64,000 nt of DNA from Euphorbia lathyris (GCF_963576675.1 NC_088910.1:85122104-85186103), one strand, 5' to 3'. Shown: positions 1 to 17,989, counted from the first letter of the stretch. A program made the numbers and translations. The notes: generated from the sequence alone by a model not told the origin.

Positions 1-269
1 GTTTGCAGGAAGTGAAGTAAAAGGCTAAGTTTTCCTTGTGCAGTCAGTTCTTCCTAACCTAACTATTTTTTTCCCTTTTTCCTTTTTTTGCCCCTTTCTA
101 CTCTTTCTGCTTCTTCAATGAGAACAATCAAATCAAGTAATACAAACAAAAACATTTTTTTACCTTTCATTCAATTGACACAACAAAACAACATCTCTAC
201 TGTACTGCTACTACAGTTGTTCATGGATTCATCAATTTATATTATATATTTTTATTTTAAAAATTGCAG
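1..269 (+). other. Intron sequence upstream of the first visible CYP90C1 exon
   Basis: This AT- and pyrimidine-rich stretch ends in the acceptor ttgcag directly before the exon beginning YGKVFK. An open frame runs through it from 88, but its residues do not resemble P450 sequence before the splice site, so it is read as intron. No first exon (membrane anchor, proline-rich hinge) is present. Confidence 0.7.
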
Positions 270-5668
<5,399 letters not shown>

Positions 5669-5707
5669 TTATCATCATCATCTAACATTTTAATTTATTC
5701 TCCGCTT

Positions 5708-5713
5708 AATAAA
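5708..5713 (+). terminator. Possible poly(A) signal of CYP90C1
   Basis: AATAAA lies 40 bp after the TAG stop at 5666-5668, in AT-rich DNA. This is a plausible near-upstream polyadenylation element for the P450 transcript; no other support. Confidence 0.4.
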
Positions 5714-5714
5714 A

Positions 5715-8503
5715 TTTAGTTTTAACTCCTGGTGTTTGCCTAAAATTAATGATTTCTTTGATTATTAGACACCATTTACATATCTCCCTTTTCAGTTAAT
5801 TTTTGTTATATACCCTAATATTAGGGAATTCATGATCTCTAAATTAAGTGGCCTGAGGTTTTTAATCAAGAATTTTAATTGGTATAAAATTAATGAATTC
5901 AACCTAGCTAATGTTGTATAAGTAAAAGAAGAGACATTATTTGGACTCTACTGTTTATTCTGCTAAACACATAATTAAGCTATTAAATTTTTACATATTC
6001 AACTCTTCGCTGACAACAGATCCTTTAATTAGCTAAATTATCAATCAGAAGTTCAATGTATGTGAAAATTATTAAAGATTAATAAGCTTTGAAATCATGA
6101 CTGAGTCTATCATGCTTGTTTTTTTTACAAAAATCCATATTTAAGCCCTTAATTTTTTTAACTTTTTTCTTAAATCCCTAGTCTTTATAACTTTTCCGAT
6201 TAAGTCCCTAATATTTATAATTTTTCTTGATTAAATTCACAATCTTTAGTTTTAATACGTATTGAATGACGGTTTAGCTAATATAGCCGTTAGTAATAAT
6301 CTCAATATGTGAAAATTAAATTTTAAAAATTTAATCTAAAAAAATAAATAATTAGTGTCTCAATTCTTAGAATCCTAAAAGGTTAAGAATTTAATTTAAT
6401 TATACATTTAGTCCAACTTTATCTTTACCCATTTCACTATGTCCTAATATCTTTATGTTTTGTTTTTATCCTATTATTATATCACTTTCTATTCATTTTA
6501 TATATTCCTCCTTTAAAAATTCATATTTTTATTATGAAATACACATTATATACTATTATTAGATTTGAAGGTTGATATGTTTATTTAAATTACAAAATTA
6601 TATCACAGTTCAATAATACATGATATATCTACTATTATTAAGTTTGAATGCACGATATATATCTTTTGGACATATATTGGATTTCAAACGTGGACAACAC
6701 GCGATATATTTTACATTAAATTGTAACATTAAAAAAATTAGCGAAGCACTGATAAAAAAAAAAAAATTAAAGATGTTTATTCATTCTAGATTGAACACTT
6801 TTAATGTTTTAAGTCTCAACACATCAATACGATAAAATGTTAGAATGTTAGAGGTCAAAATATTTTTCCATTCCCCCAACGAAATTGAACTTTAAAAATT
6901 TGCCTCCCAACTCTATACAGATAGCTTTGGCACTGGTTGAAAAGGCTAAAATCAATCTTGTTAGATTGGAGTCCTAGCTCCGCCACCACTTATCCCAATA
7001 TTATTTAAAACATAGTATAACTTGAATTTTTATTGTATATAATCACAAAAATCATAAAGATTGTAACCTTGCATAAATGGAATTGTCAATTTTTTATATT
7101 GGACATTATCTAAAAACTTAATTTAGGTGAATCAATTGTTTAACATAATATTGACAGTCTTAAACCAACTTAAAGAAAAAGGTAGTCCCTATTTTTGTAG
7201 GGATTAGTTATAATGTCCCAATCTGTAGTATTTATGAAGAAGAAGGGTGGGTCCATAATTATATGAAGATTGATTGGAGGTTGAGACTTGAAATGATATG
7301 AATCTAACTCTGAATTTCTTGTCTGATTTGATAATTACATTTTTGTGGTCTTGGGCTCATTTGCTTTTGTACTATATCAACCAGAACAAGCAAAAGCATG
7401 GTCTTGCTTCTTTTGTATATAGTAGGATAAATAATGATTTTATCATTTATACAGTACAAATTTATATTTAGATGGTTAATTTAATAGTTAAAAAGATAAA
7501 AAAAAAAAAAAGAGTTAAAAAGATAAAAAAAAAAGATATAAAGTAATTGATAATAATAATAATATAAATATTTAGAAAATATTTATAAAAAGAATAGAAT
7601 TTCATAGAATTTGATTTCACGATCTATTGCATTATAACATAATGTCTAACCAATTCAATTATCTTAAAATATTAAGATAATACTACAAATACACCAATAT
7701 AAATTAAAATTAAGGAAGCTATCTGATACCGAACCACTACTAATCAAAGGTGGAACCTGCGGCCGGAGCTCCCAACACTAGGTTGGCTCTGCCACTGCGT
7801 TTATCGATTTATTAATCAAACTAAACATTCCGAGTTACAATTTTATGCAAATAATGAGTTTTCTCTTAATAATGGTCTTCTTTTTTTTGGAATATATCCT
7901 AAAAGCACCTCGTTACAATTTTGGGGAATGAACGTATAATGCTCATTTTAGACGGGATATTCTGGTACATAATTTCTTAAGTATTGCAAGGGTTTTTATT
8001 TTAATTTTTTATTTATTTTTTACTATTGTTAAGGTGTCTTTAGTTGTATATTTTTTTATTACGCGTAATATTATTTATGGTTTCTTTATTTCTTATCAAA
8101 TTTTATATTTCTCTTTCATTCAGTTGATTTGTATGTTCATTATTTTATTTTATTTTTGTCATTCAGTATTTGGATTTGTCTGATTTTGAAGTTTTTGCCA
8201 ATAACAAAATGTAGTAAGAAAGTTTGTTTCAATTTTCCTTATGACTTATGCTTTTAAATGTTCTAAGGAGGAAATTTTAGTTGCAATGATGGAAGATTAG
8301 TATATAAATTCATTTCTCTATTTCTGATGTTGGAAAAAGAAAATATATTATTAAAGATGGTGGTTCTTTAAATAAGTATAAGAAAAAGTTATTGAATAAG
8401 TTACCCATTCATTTAAAAAAAAGTTAAGAAAGATGGAAAGATCAAGCACAAGAAGTGATCCAAGAAGATATTGATAAAATATTATGTTAAAGGTGATAAC
8501 AAG
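5715..8503. other. AT-rich intergenic DNA, no gene recognised
   Basis: No open frame here looks coding. The stretch contains poly-A/T runs and dispersed-repeat-like phrases (for example gtcctagctccgccaccac near 6970 and ctcccaacactaggttggctctgccactg near 7769), but I could not delimit an element with both ends. Confidence 0.6.
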
Positions 8504-8511
8504 TAAATTAT

Positions 8512-9170
8512 TAGGGCTGTAAATGAACAGAGCCGCTCATGAGCAGCTCGGTGATCGGCTCGATAAAAGCTCGGCTCGATTTGTAAATGAGCCGTTCGTG
8601 AACACGATTTACTGGATCGGTTCGTAAACGAGCCGAGCTTGAACAGGCCAAAGCTCGGCTCGAAAGCTCGCGAGCAGGCTCGATTAGAATATTTATGAAC
8701 AAATTTTAGTTTTGTAGAAAACTATATAGTTTTGTGTTAGTTCACAAATATCTAAACTTAATATTATTTTATTTGCTATTAGATGAGTTCGTTCACAAAC
8801 ATAATAAATGAGTAATAGACGAACTATTTGTAAGCATCTTATTTATTTATTCACGAACTTTGCTTGTTAGCTTGTTTATGTACACAATTAAAGAGTTATT
8901 TGTGAGCAAACTTCACAAATATAATTAACGATTTACTCACAAACAATTCATGGTTAGATAATTTTCTTAATGAACAAAGTCCAAAGAGGATTTTGGGCTC
9001 GAAACAAGCTCGAAGCTCGGCTCGAAGCTCGTTGAGCAAGCCAAAGCTCGGCTCGGGCTCGGCTCGTTAATTTTATAGCAAGCTCGGCTCGGGCTCGAGC
9101 TCGTTAATTTTATAGCGAACAGAGCTTGAACAGGCCAAAGCTCGGCTCGGCTCGGCTCGTTTACGGCCTA
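8512..9170. mobile_element. Non-autonomous hAT element with perfect 8-bp TSD
   Basis: 659 bp beginning TAGGGCTGTAAATGA and ending TCGTTTACGGCCTA, flanked by identical taaattat (8504-8511 and 9171-9178). Subterminal regions on both sides are packed with gctcggctcg / cgagccgagc repeats, a typical hAT subterminal transposase-binding layout. No transposase frame. Confidence 0.85.
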
Positions 9171-9227
9171 TAAATTATGCAGAGTAATAAGTTGCAGGCA
9201 TGTTGGTTTTTAGTCCCGTTTGGTGGA

Positions 9228-9770
9228 AAGAATGTTGGGTTAGGCCCAAGTATGTGGATTTTTTTTTTATTGAGACCAGAGGTTTTTAAGACTTCCTTGA
9301 GTCCCTCAAAGGATATAGAAAGGGGTGAATTACATGAATATCATAATTAAGTACAAAATTACAATTAATTCATATCATTAAACTTAATTTTTAATATGTC
9401 ATTATTCTCTATATATTATGATTTTAGATCATAATTTAAAAATTTTAGACTCCAAATCATATATCTTAAACCCTAGAAAATATATTCTAGACTTCTAATT
9501 CATAATAAAAAATTATGACTCAACATAGTTGTAAATAGTTTTTAAAAGATGAATTTCTGTGTAATTTTCCCTATAGAAAGTGTTTATTGTTCCACGTTAG
9601 AAAATTATCATATTGTATTATCAAAAAAAAAAGAAAGAAAAAGAAAATTATCATATTTGTAAGTGCAATTTATAACGAGGGTCCTCCTCTGAGTGTATTC
9701 CAAGGGGTACCTATTTTTGTGAAAATGTCAGAACCTACATGATGCTTGACCACCATACATGCACGCACTG
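9228..9770. repeat. Dispersed repeat, copy 1 (interrupted)
   Basis: Shares a long stretch with 12,520-12,750: a block around attgagaccaaa / ttgagtccct / ggatatagaaa, then cccac-ttggataattgt, aagtgcgatttataa-gagggtcct, and gtgagaacctacataatgc. This copy is split by the MITE at 9323-9571. It may be an LTR or LTR fragment; boundaries are approximate. Confidence 0.6.
9323..9571. mobile_element. Small MULE-like MITE with perfect 9-bp TSD
   Basis: 249 bp starting GGGTGAATTACA and ending TGTAATTTTCCC, flanked by identical tatagaaag (9314-9322 and 9572-9580). The uninterrupted relative near 12,600 lacks this segment, which confirms the insertion. Confidence 0.8.
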
Positions 9771-9868
9771 CCAATCGGACGATCCAGGTTGGTGTTGTTG
9801 TCCTAAAAGGTGAATACCAACAAGTGCACTAGGTACATGTAATAAAGTAGTAAGAAGATTATCGTATC

Positions 9869-10496
9869 TAGGGTGCAAAAGAGCCTGCCTAATTCGCAAA
9901 CTGTTCAAGTTCGGCTCGGTCAAAGTTCAGATCGATTGGGCTCAGCTCGAGTTCAAAATCGGCTCAAACATTAATGAGACTGAGTCTAAACTTACTTGGA
10001 TTCGGCTTGAAAGCTCGTGAGCAGACTCGAGAGTTTTTTCATTAATATTATATATATTATTAACTTTTATTTTTTAATTAAATACGTTTTAATTTTTTAA
10101 TTTTTTAATTAGTAACTTTGAACCACACATAAATGTTTAGCCCAAAACTCAATTTGAAACTATATGGTTGTAGACTACATATTTATTTATATTTGTTTAA
10201 TTTTGTTACTTTGTTTAAATTTGTTTTAAATTATATGTTATATATGTTTTTTGAAGTTTAAATTTTGCATTCCTTCATTAGAAGGCTGATTTTGGATAAT
10301 AAAATGTTAATCAGGTACAATTAAGTATATTCAAAACTGTTTCAAAAAAAAAATCAAAACAAGCCGTTCAACGAGCTCTAAAATTCCAGGCTTGACGAGC
10401 TTCGAGCTCGAGTCGAGCCCGGTCTCTGAACTTCTTGAACCAAACCGAGTCGAGCCTACCCCTGTCCGGTTTCAGTTCGATTTAGTTGCACCCCTA
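9869..10496. mobile_element. Second non-autonomous hAT element, perfect 8-bp TSD
   Basis: 628 bp beginning TAGGGTGCAA and ending TTGCACCCCTA, flanked by identical atcgtatc (9861-9868 and 10497-10504). Subterminal regions carry ttcggctcg / cgagccc words like the hAT at 8512, but the termini differ, so it is a different subfamily. Non-coding. Confidence 0.85.
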
Positions 10497-10536
10497 ATCG
10501 TATCCAAAGGACTCACCATAAAAAGTTCTACACTTA

Positions 10537-11454
10537 GGGGCCGTTTGTTTTGGGGGTTTCTGAAAAGGGTAAGCGAATGAGGAGGTTCCATTCCTTTTGT
10601 TGGTGTTTGTTTTGTCAATTCATTCATTCCCTTTACCCTCTTTTAGTTTTGAGTTTACCCCTAACTCCTCTAATCCCATTCCCCCAACCACCTGAGGGTT
10701 TTCATTCCCTTTCCCCTCTTTCTCACTAAATTTAAACATCTACTCTCTTTATAAAATTTCATTTTAGTCTCTATTTTATTTTTAATTTTATTTTGGTCCA
10801 TATATTTATTTATTCTTACTTTTTTAATCCTTGGATTGATTTCACTTTTGATCTTTATACTTATATATTATTTATTTATTTATTCTCAAAAATCATTTTT
10901 TGATTAAATTTTACTTTTTTATTTTTATTTTGATCCTTATATTTATTTATTTTTATTTTTTTATCCCTAGACTAATCTCACTTTTGATCCTTATACTTAT
11001 TTGTTTTTATTTTTTATCCTGAAAAATAATTTTGACAAATATTTTTCTTTTATCATATTATTCGGTTTTGGTAATTATTTTTGATTATTTTAAAATAATT
11101 ATTTTCTTTTTAAAATAAAATATTTATGCATTTTCTTTGATTTATTTTATTTCTGTTTCTTCAGTTTCATCGTCTTTTGATTTTAATAGTTGAATACATT
11201 GATTTTCATTTTTATATTTGAATGTGATTAATTTATTAATATAGACATATTATTGTATGGAAATTATTGCTAAAAATACAAGTATAGTTTATTATCTCAT
11301 TTGAACCAAACAACCACAAAGGAAATTATGAGTATATCATTCCCTTTGTGGAACTGAAACAAACAGAGAATAGAATTCAGGGTCATTCCATTCCTTTCTC
11401 CTTGTTTCCCTTTCTTGATTCCATTCTGTTACCCTTATGCGAACCAAACGCCCC
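10537..11454. mobile_element. PIF/Harbinger-like element, TTA target duplication
   Basis: 918 bp starting GGGGCCGTTTGTTT and ending GAACCAAACGCCCC, flanked by TTA on both sides (10534-10536, 11455-11457). The interior is AT-rich and non-coding, with mirrored ttcattccctttccc / gggaatgaatg-type ends. Starts 40 bp after the hAT at 9869-10496. Confidence 0.75.
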
Positions 11455-11457
11455 TTA

Positions 11458-12519
11458 ATGGTTTGAACAGTCAGTTTAAGGGTGTTTTCATGAAAGTTGA
11501 ATGGAAGTGGAACAAGTCTACCCTTAAATAGACAGACTAAGAAATAAATTCAAAAATAAAGGAACAACATAGTGAAAGTGTCATGAAAACAGATATATAA
11601 GGAACATAAAAAAACACAGCTAGAACAAACAATTCTCAATTAATCACTTACTCAAATGCATAATTTATAATGATTTAAGATCTCTTCCACTATTATCACC
11701 TAAGTCAAGTTTCATGTCTTCCTAGGATACATTAACAAATTTCTTAACAAAGTCTCCTTACGCCAACTTCATGATTAAGACGAAGCAGATTCTTATGAAT
11801 CACCCTTATCACTAGATTTTCATGTCTCCAATACCAATCTACATGAAATTAATAAGTTTCCACCTATTAACCTAAGTCTATTTACGGTTAAATCAGCTAA
11901 GGTAACTTGGCCTAATTAGTACTTCAAGAACTCGCATTAATTAATCAATTATTGTTTTATGCATTTAGAACAAGCATATTAACATATTGAACTACGGCCC
12001 TTGACTGGGTTTTACCTGAAATGAACAACTCTTCCATAGTCAAGGCAGACATTGCTACTGTGGAGAAAGAAGCCATATATAAATGCTTAAATCCGTGGTA
12101 GTTTAACACTGTTCTAAACTGGATTATAGAAAATTTTAATGGTAGCATTCTGTTGCGCTTCATTGATTTTCGATGATTAATCCCTGACATATACTTCATT
12201 TGGAGTGAAGTACATAGCTAAATGAGTACTTCTCATAGGCTCACATATATGAATATGGAAGTGGGACCACTTTCTATAAGTTTAGAGAAAATTTTTAGAG
12301 CATTCATTATACTAGGATAGACGTGCATGAAACGCATGGGCTCACTCTGAAAAGGTTTAACATGGTACAATGTCAGAGATAGAGTTCAAGACTACGAGTC
12401 ACTCTAGTATAATATGAATTGTATTCACTATGCAAGGGTTCAAATAGAAGGTTATCTTTGTTTAAGCTCGATCTTATGTTACTGCTCAATAAAATGCTTT
12501 AAAAAAATTCAAGTGGTGG
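11458..12519. other. Intergenic, no gene recognised
   Basis: A single minus-strand open frame of about 80 codons (11,957-12,199) shows no recognisable motif and no supporting context. Nothing else can be supported here. Confidence 0.5.
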
Positions 12520-12750
12520 ATTATTGAGATAGGCCCACGTATTTGTATTTTTCATTGAGACCAAAGCTTTTAAAACTTCTTTGAGTCCCTGAAAGGGATA
12601 TAGAAAATGTCAATTGTCCCACATTGGATAATTGTCACTTGTAAGTGCGATTTATAAAGAGGGTCCTCACGCTCTTGACTGCACACCCCAAATGGTACTC
12701 CATTTTTATGAAAAAGTGAGAACCTACATAATGCATGACCACAACATGCG
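12520..12750. repeat. Dispersed repeat, copy 2 (uninterrupted)
   Basis: Second copy of the repeat at 9228-9770, in the same orientation, without the MITE. Both copies end near gtgagaacctacataatgcatgacca. No coding frame is conserved between them. Confidence 0.6.
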
Positions 12751-12799
12751 CATGCACCACCATCGACCGATCGATCCGAGTCGGGTCGGGTTGGTGTGT

Positions 12800-13722
12800 C
12801 TTGGACACTATATTTTTTTAAGAAACTTTTTGTTATTGATTTAATGAAATTTTTTGAAAATTATTTTAATTAAATAATTAATTTCTCAACATATATTTTA
12901 TTAAGCTTAATTGGTTTCAACTGACTATCACGTTCCTGATTTTGCTCCACTTGACCAGTTGTTATAAACTGCTTTCTATCTTCTCTTTCCAAATATATAT
13001 AGTTTCGATTTTAACACATTTTGATCACTAGTGCTTTTCATAAACTTCTTGAGCAATTTTTTTAAGTGTACATATTAGATCGATTCTGAGTTATGTAATT
13101 CAGAATCATATTTCTTCTCTGACTGTGTTGTTTTATCTTGGAGGGGATCGATACTTCTAACTACTTGCATAATTCAGAGGCAGTGTCGCGAATGGCTTAA
13201 AGAGAGCAACCTCGTCCGCCACTCATTCCATATTACCGTTTTTGGTAACTTTGTTATTTCTCTATTCATGTTTCAACAGAGAGTTCTGGTGTAAAATTAG
13301 AGATTTGAACAACTTTTAAAGTTTTGACTAGTCAAAATCTTTCATAGTGGTGTTTGGTGATAACCAATTTAAATAAACGAATTGAGCTCAAACCGCTAAT
13401 ATGAAAAGAAAAAAAAAACTAGTAAAAATAGTTTTTCTAATGGATGATTGAAACATTTATATTAAAAGACCATTTTGCTCCTAATTATTATCCTTACCTA
13501 ACAAACAAATAAATATTTATATTAAAATAATATGTTCCCTTTTGTAAAAAAAAATATGTTCTCTATTTTTTTTCTTTATTTTTATGTATTATATGCCGTT
13601 TTTTTCTTCAGAAGGTGATTAAGAATATATGACTGTTGATATTTTGATGATTACACTATCCACTATAGTTGAACTATTCATTACAATTAGTATACTTACT
13701 ACAGTAAAAATTTCTTCTATAG
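12800..13722. other. Intergenic, no gene recognised
   Basis: AT-rich sequence without convincing open frames or delimited repeats. Confidence 0.5.
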
Positions 13723-13731
13723 AAGACCGAC

Positions 13732-15235
13732 GGGTGAATTTCATTAATGGTGTACAACTTTTGCTCCATTTCACACTTTGCTGTACAACCTTCAATTTGT
13801 CTCACTAATATATACGAATTTATAGGTGACCTCCCACTTTGATGTATAGCCGGTAAAAATAACCAGTTAACGCGAAGTCAACGCGCTACATCAGCATTTT
13901 GATCAGTCAAAAAGTCAAAATTTGACCATCTAATATAAAATTACTTATATACCATCTTCTTCCTGCTTCTTCCTTCCTCCTTCTGTCTCTAACTCCCCTC
14001 TCTACTTTATTTCTCTCTAAAAAAAAGAAATAATATTTGTCAACCAACTAGATGATGGATTTATTATGTCCTTGTACATTTGCCAAGCAATTTTCTCTCC
14101 ATTATTTACATCAACTTGAAATAGATTACATATAATTTAAAACCAAGAGAATTTAACATCAACTTGAAGCGGGATACATTTTGAATATTTTTAGCTAAAA
14201 CCATTCGTCCCCATTGTACTATAAAAACTTACAGGGTGTTTGTTAGAAGGGATATAGGAGGTGGGATAGAGATAAAAAACACGAGACAAGTTATCTTGTG
14301 TTTGTTTGTGAGATAGAAGAGTGAGACAGATGAGGGATAAGTCTCTTATCCCTCAAATCCTATACCCAGGAGGGGAGTGGTATAAGGAGGTGGGATAAGA
14401 TCCTACGATTTTAATAGGATGAAAAAGTCCATCTTATCCCTCAAATTAATGTTATGTAATTTAAATAAGGTTAAAATAGTAAAATGTATTATTTTATCCA
14501 TATCCCTATCCCACGTACCAAACATTGAATAATAATTCTCGAATTATATTTTTATCCTTATCCCAACCATTTATCTTTGTCCCTATCCCAACCTTTATCC
14601 TTATCCTATCCCAATAGAATATCAAACGCCCCGTTATGGCATTTAACCAATAAACGAATTAAATGGAAAGGAAAATACAAAATGCAGAAGGAATTAAATT
14701 TGCAAATTAACCTAGAAAGGAAGCTTATCCATACAAGTCCAATATAATCCATTAGAAGAATGAAATCAAAATATTCAATCTTCCAAATCGAATCAAAAGG
14801 AAACTGACTTTGTTAATTCCATGTTTCTTTTTCCCTTTGAACTTTCACATTTCATTTCTCTGACTTTGTTATGATCTTCCCATTTCCCTTTGGTCAACCA
14901 ACTAGATGATGAATTGATTACGTTCCCATACATTTATAAAACGATTTTCTCACCATTAATAAATTCATCATCTCTTTGATCGACAAATATTATTTCTATT
15001 TTTCGTAAGAAGGAGGAAGAAGAAGGTATAAAGATAATTTTATATTCGGTGGTTAAATTTAACATTTTGATCGTCAAAATGTTGATATGACGAGCTGACC
15101 GGTCATTTTTACATGTTATACACCAAAGTGGAAGGTCACATATAAGTTCGTACATATTAGTGAGACAAATTGAAAGTTGTACACCAAAGTGTGAAATTGG
15201 ATACATGTTGTACACCATTGATGAAATTTACCTAA
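13732..15235. mobile_element. MULE-like element with long inverted termini and 9-bp TSD
   Basis: The ends at 13,732 (gggtgaatttcattaatgg) and 15,235 (ccattgatgaaatttaccta) are inverted copies that extend roughly 150 bp inward (caattttgtctcactaata-type words mirrored). Flanked by identical aagaccgac (13,723-13,731 and 15,236-15,244). The interior has a direct duplication of a segment starting gtcaaccaactagatgatg (about 14,040 and 14,893) and a nested PIF-like MITE. No transposase. Confidence 0.8.
14232..14633. mobile_element. PIF/Harbinger-like MITE nested in the MULE-like element
   Basis: 402 bp starting CAGGGTGTTTG and ending CAAACGCCCCG, with TTA on both sides (14,229-14,231 and 14,634-14,636). 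The subterminal regions are made of gggataagg / ccttatccc words in opposite orientation. Confidence 0.7.
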
Positions 15236-15244
15236 AGACCGACT

Positions 15245-16464
15245 AAAGAAATTGAGATAAATAATTGTAAAAATAGTATCTATTATATTATTCTAAGTAT
15301 GGAAACAAAAGATTAGCATATACTATTTATACTATACAAAGTATTATTACAAGAATACTCATGTTTCTACATTTTTTTGGTTAAAAATGTTGCGAGTGTG
15401 TCAAAGAATTCATACGTGTTCTTAAACGTGCGAAAATTAATTCTGAAAATACCTTTTCGAGTTTTTATTTTGCTGTAAAGATAAAAGTTAGCGACAACAT
15501 GAAAATTGATTATGAGAATGCTTTTCCAGATGTGAAAATAAAATAAATTGGAAATTGGATTCGTGGAATTCCATTCTTATAAGATTGTGCATCATCTTGA
15601 CTTTCAATCAGACGATTGTGAATGTCGAAAAGACGAAAATGAAATAAGATTCGTAAATAATCCCACTTCAGCAAGAGATTTAATTATAAATAGATTTATA
15701 AGTGTTTCTACAAATCACTTTGTATTGATAAATATGCAAATACTTACAATATTGCAACTGGAAACTGATTTTGAGAATACATTTCTACGCTGATGTAAAG
15801 TAAGAGCAAATGATGGTTTAACTCGATGACGGAGCGATGTTGAAGTGAGATAACGATAATCTTTTAGAGCTAATCCAGAGTTAAAGATCTTTCGATATAT
15901 CAAGTTTTTTTTTATAAAAATTAGGTTTGTATTTAAACTTTCGCTTAATCGATTGATTAGTTCTAAAATGGCACTATAACTAAGAACCTTGGAAAAAATC
16001 ACATTTGAGAAATTGAAAAAGGAATGCTGTTCTTCAATTCTCTACTTCCTATAAGTTATAACTTCTCCCCCACACAGATAACTTCTTTCCACCTTCCATT
16101 AGCTTCTCCGTTAGTGTAATATAACTCATTTCCACCTTTTCCATTTTCACAAATCTCATTTTCCTTTAATTATTAAATTTCAACATGAAAATTATAATTA
16201 AAATTTCTATAAAAATACCCATGGGCAAAAATGCCCATATATAGAAATAGAAAATTATAAAATTACCCTTTGAATAACCCGAGTCTCGAACTTGACCCAA
16301 CAAATCTGACCCAAATAAAATATGGTGTAAACAGTTGTCCTTTACATATATGAATATTTAAAAAATAATTACATAGGTAGCAAAAATAAAAGTATTAAAA
16401 TGAGGAGAGAAAAATAAATAAATTTGGAACGTCTAACACGAGATGACCAACCATAATAAAAACG
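15245..16464. other. Intergenic stretch before the LINE
   Basis: Contains loosely repeated phrases (a-ttgattttgagaatac-tttc followed by gatgtaaa-taa) around 15,430-15,810, suggesting a decayed repeat, but no delimited element or coding frame. The 5' end of the LINE may begin a little before 16,465. Confidence 0.45.
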
Positions 16465-17989
16465 ATGGCGATGGAGCGTGAGGCGAAGGCGAGAACGAGG
16501 GTGATTTCAACTTTGGGAGGCGCGGGCGGCCAATCTGCGAAGGAGGCGGCGGATCGTGCGGCGGCTAGGGGGCTGGGCGTGGATCTAGATCCGGATGGGA
16601 GGTTGGCGGAGGAGGCTAGGAGATCGGAGGATGTTTCTCCGCGTGGTAGGCGGATTAGCTCCGATCGTGTTCGTGAGAGGTCGAGGGAGCGGGGATCTGA
16701 TCCGACAGTAGTGTTTGATGGTGCTGGGATTCGTGGCTCGGAGCGTGGACGGGAGCGGACCGTGGCATCGGTGGCGCACGGGCTGGTTGGTGACGAGGGT
16801 TTGCTTGCTGGTTCTTTTGTGTTGCCGGCAGCAGGAGAGGGAGGGCAGGAGCGGGGATCAGGCTCCGATTTGATCGCTGCGAGGCTTCCTGGCCATGGTA
16901 CGATTGTGGCCTGCACTGCGGCAGGTCTCGCCCCGGCTGGGGAGGGCGGCAGGTTAGCGCCTGGCGCTACTACTAAAGCAGGCAGTGCCGCGGGGGAGCC
17001 GGCAGTTAAGGAGGCTGCCTAGGGCTGGGCCCCGACGGTAGTCATGGAGTCTAGGGCGATTAGGGAATTTGAGGATTCCCCGTTGGGCGGGGCTTTGGCC
17101 CAGGGGGCTGCAGGCCTGAAAGTCTCAATTCCTATTGCTAATCCCGTTAATTATGTCAACCCTGGAATAGGTCTGGAGAATTTGTCCTGGAGAGATAAGG
17201 TGATGGGGGTAGTTGAGGAAGAACCCATGATTGAGGATGACATTATCGAGGAGGATTCTGAGGAAATTTTTTCCGACTCTGATATTGAGGATGGTGAACA
17301 AGAGGACCCGTTGTGTCCTGTTATCCGGCTTTCATCGGAAGATAAGCGGGTTCTCAGATCCAAATGGAAACTTGCCTTAATTGTCACTGTGCTTGGGAAA
17401 AGGATAAGCTTTAATTACTTTGCCCAGAGGATCCAGGCTCAATGGGCAAAGAAATGGAAGGTTACCATCACGGACCTGGAGAATGACTATTATGTCATCA
17501 AATTTACAAGGGCAGAAGATTATAATGCAGTTGTTAATGGTGGACCTTATATCATCTCCAATCATGTTTTGGCGCTGAGGCCATGGGTCCCAAATTTTAA
17601 TCCTCATGATTGCTCTGTGAATAGGATCCTTACTTGGGTTAGATTCCCAGGTTTACCCATTGAATACTATAACGAAAGATTTCTGAATAAGATTGGTGGC
17701 CTGGTTGGGAAAGTTCACCATGTTGACAAAACTACCGTTGGGGTAGTGAGAGGCAAGTTTTCCAGGGTTTGTATTGACATTGATCTTGCTAAGCCTCTTC
17801 TGTCTAAATTCTCCGTTCAGAATAAGGTCTTTCATATCGAATACGAAGGTATTCACAATATCTGCTATGAGTGCGGTATGTTTGGCCATACTTATGATGG
17901 CTGCCCTAAAAGAAGGAAAGTGGTCGAGGAGGTGGTGGTGCCTATCATAGGTAGAGCTGAAGAGAGTCAAGGTGAAGGGAAGAATTTTG
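16465..17989 (+). pseudogene. L1-type LINE ORF1, 5' part (DUF4283 + zinc knuckle)
   Basis: Nucleic-acid-binding ORF1 protein of a plant L1 retrotransposon. One frame runs from ATG 16,465 to the copia insertion at 17,990, broken only by TAG at 17,020-17,022. The first ~185 residues are Arg/Gly/Ala-rich and GC-rich. After the stop come an acidic segment, a DUF4283-like domain (about residues 103-250 counted from 17,044) with NGGPYIISNHVLALRPW and LTWVRFPGLPIEYYN, and a CCHC knuckle CYECGMFGHTYDGC (C274, C277, H282, C287). The frame resumes after the copia at 28,063, completing NFGPCML (consensus FGPWML), which shows exactly where the insertion landed. Confidence 0.85.

Noticed and set aside
88..269. 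Open frame running into the first visible P450 exon, possible alternative N-terminus
   Set aside because: The residues are low-complexity and unlike a P450 anchor, and a good acceptor site (ttgcag) precedes the conserved YGKVFK.
11957..12199. Possible small gene on the minus strand
   Set aside because: 80 codons, no motif, no splice or promoter context, and it lies in transposon-rich intergenic DNA.
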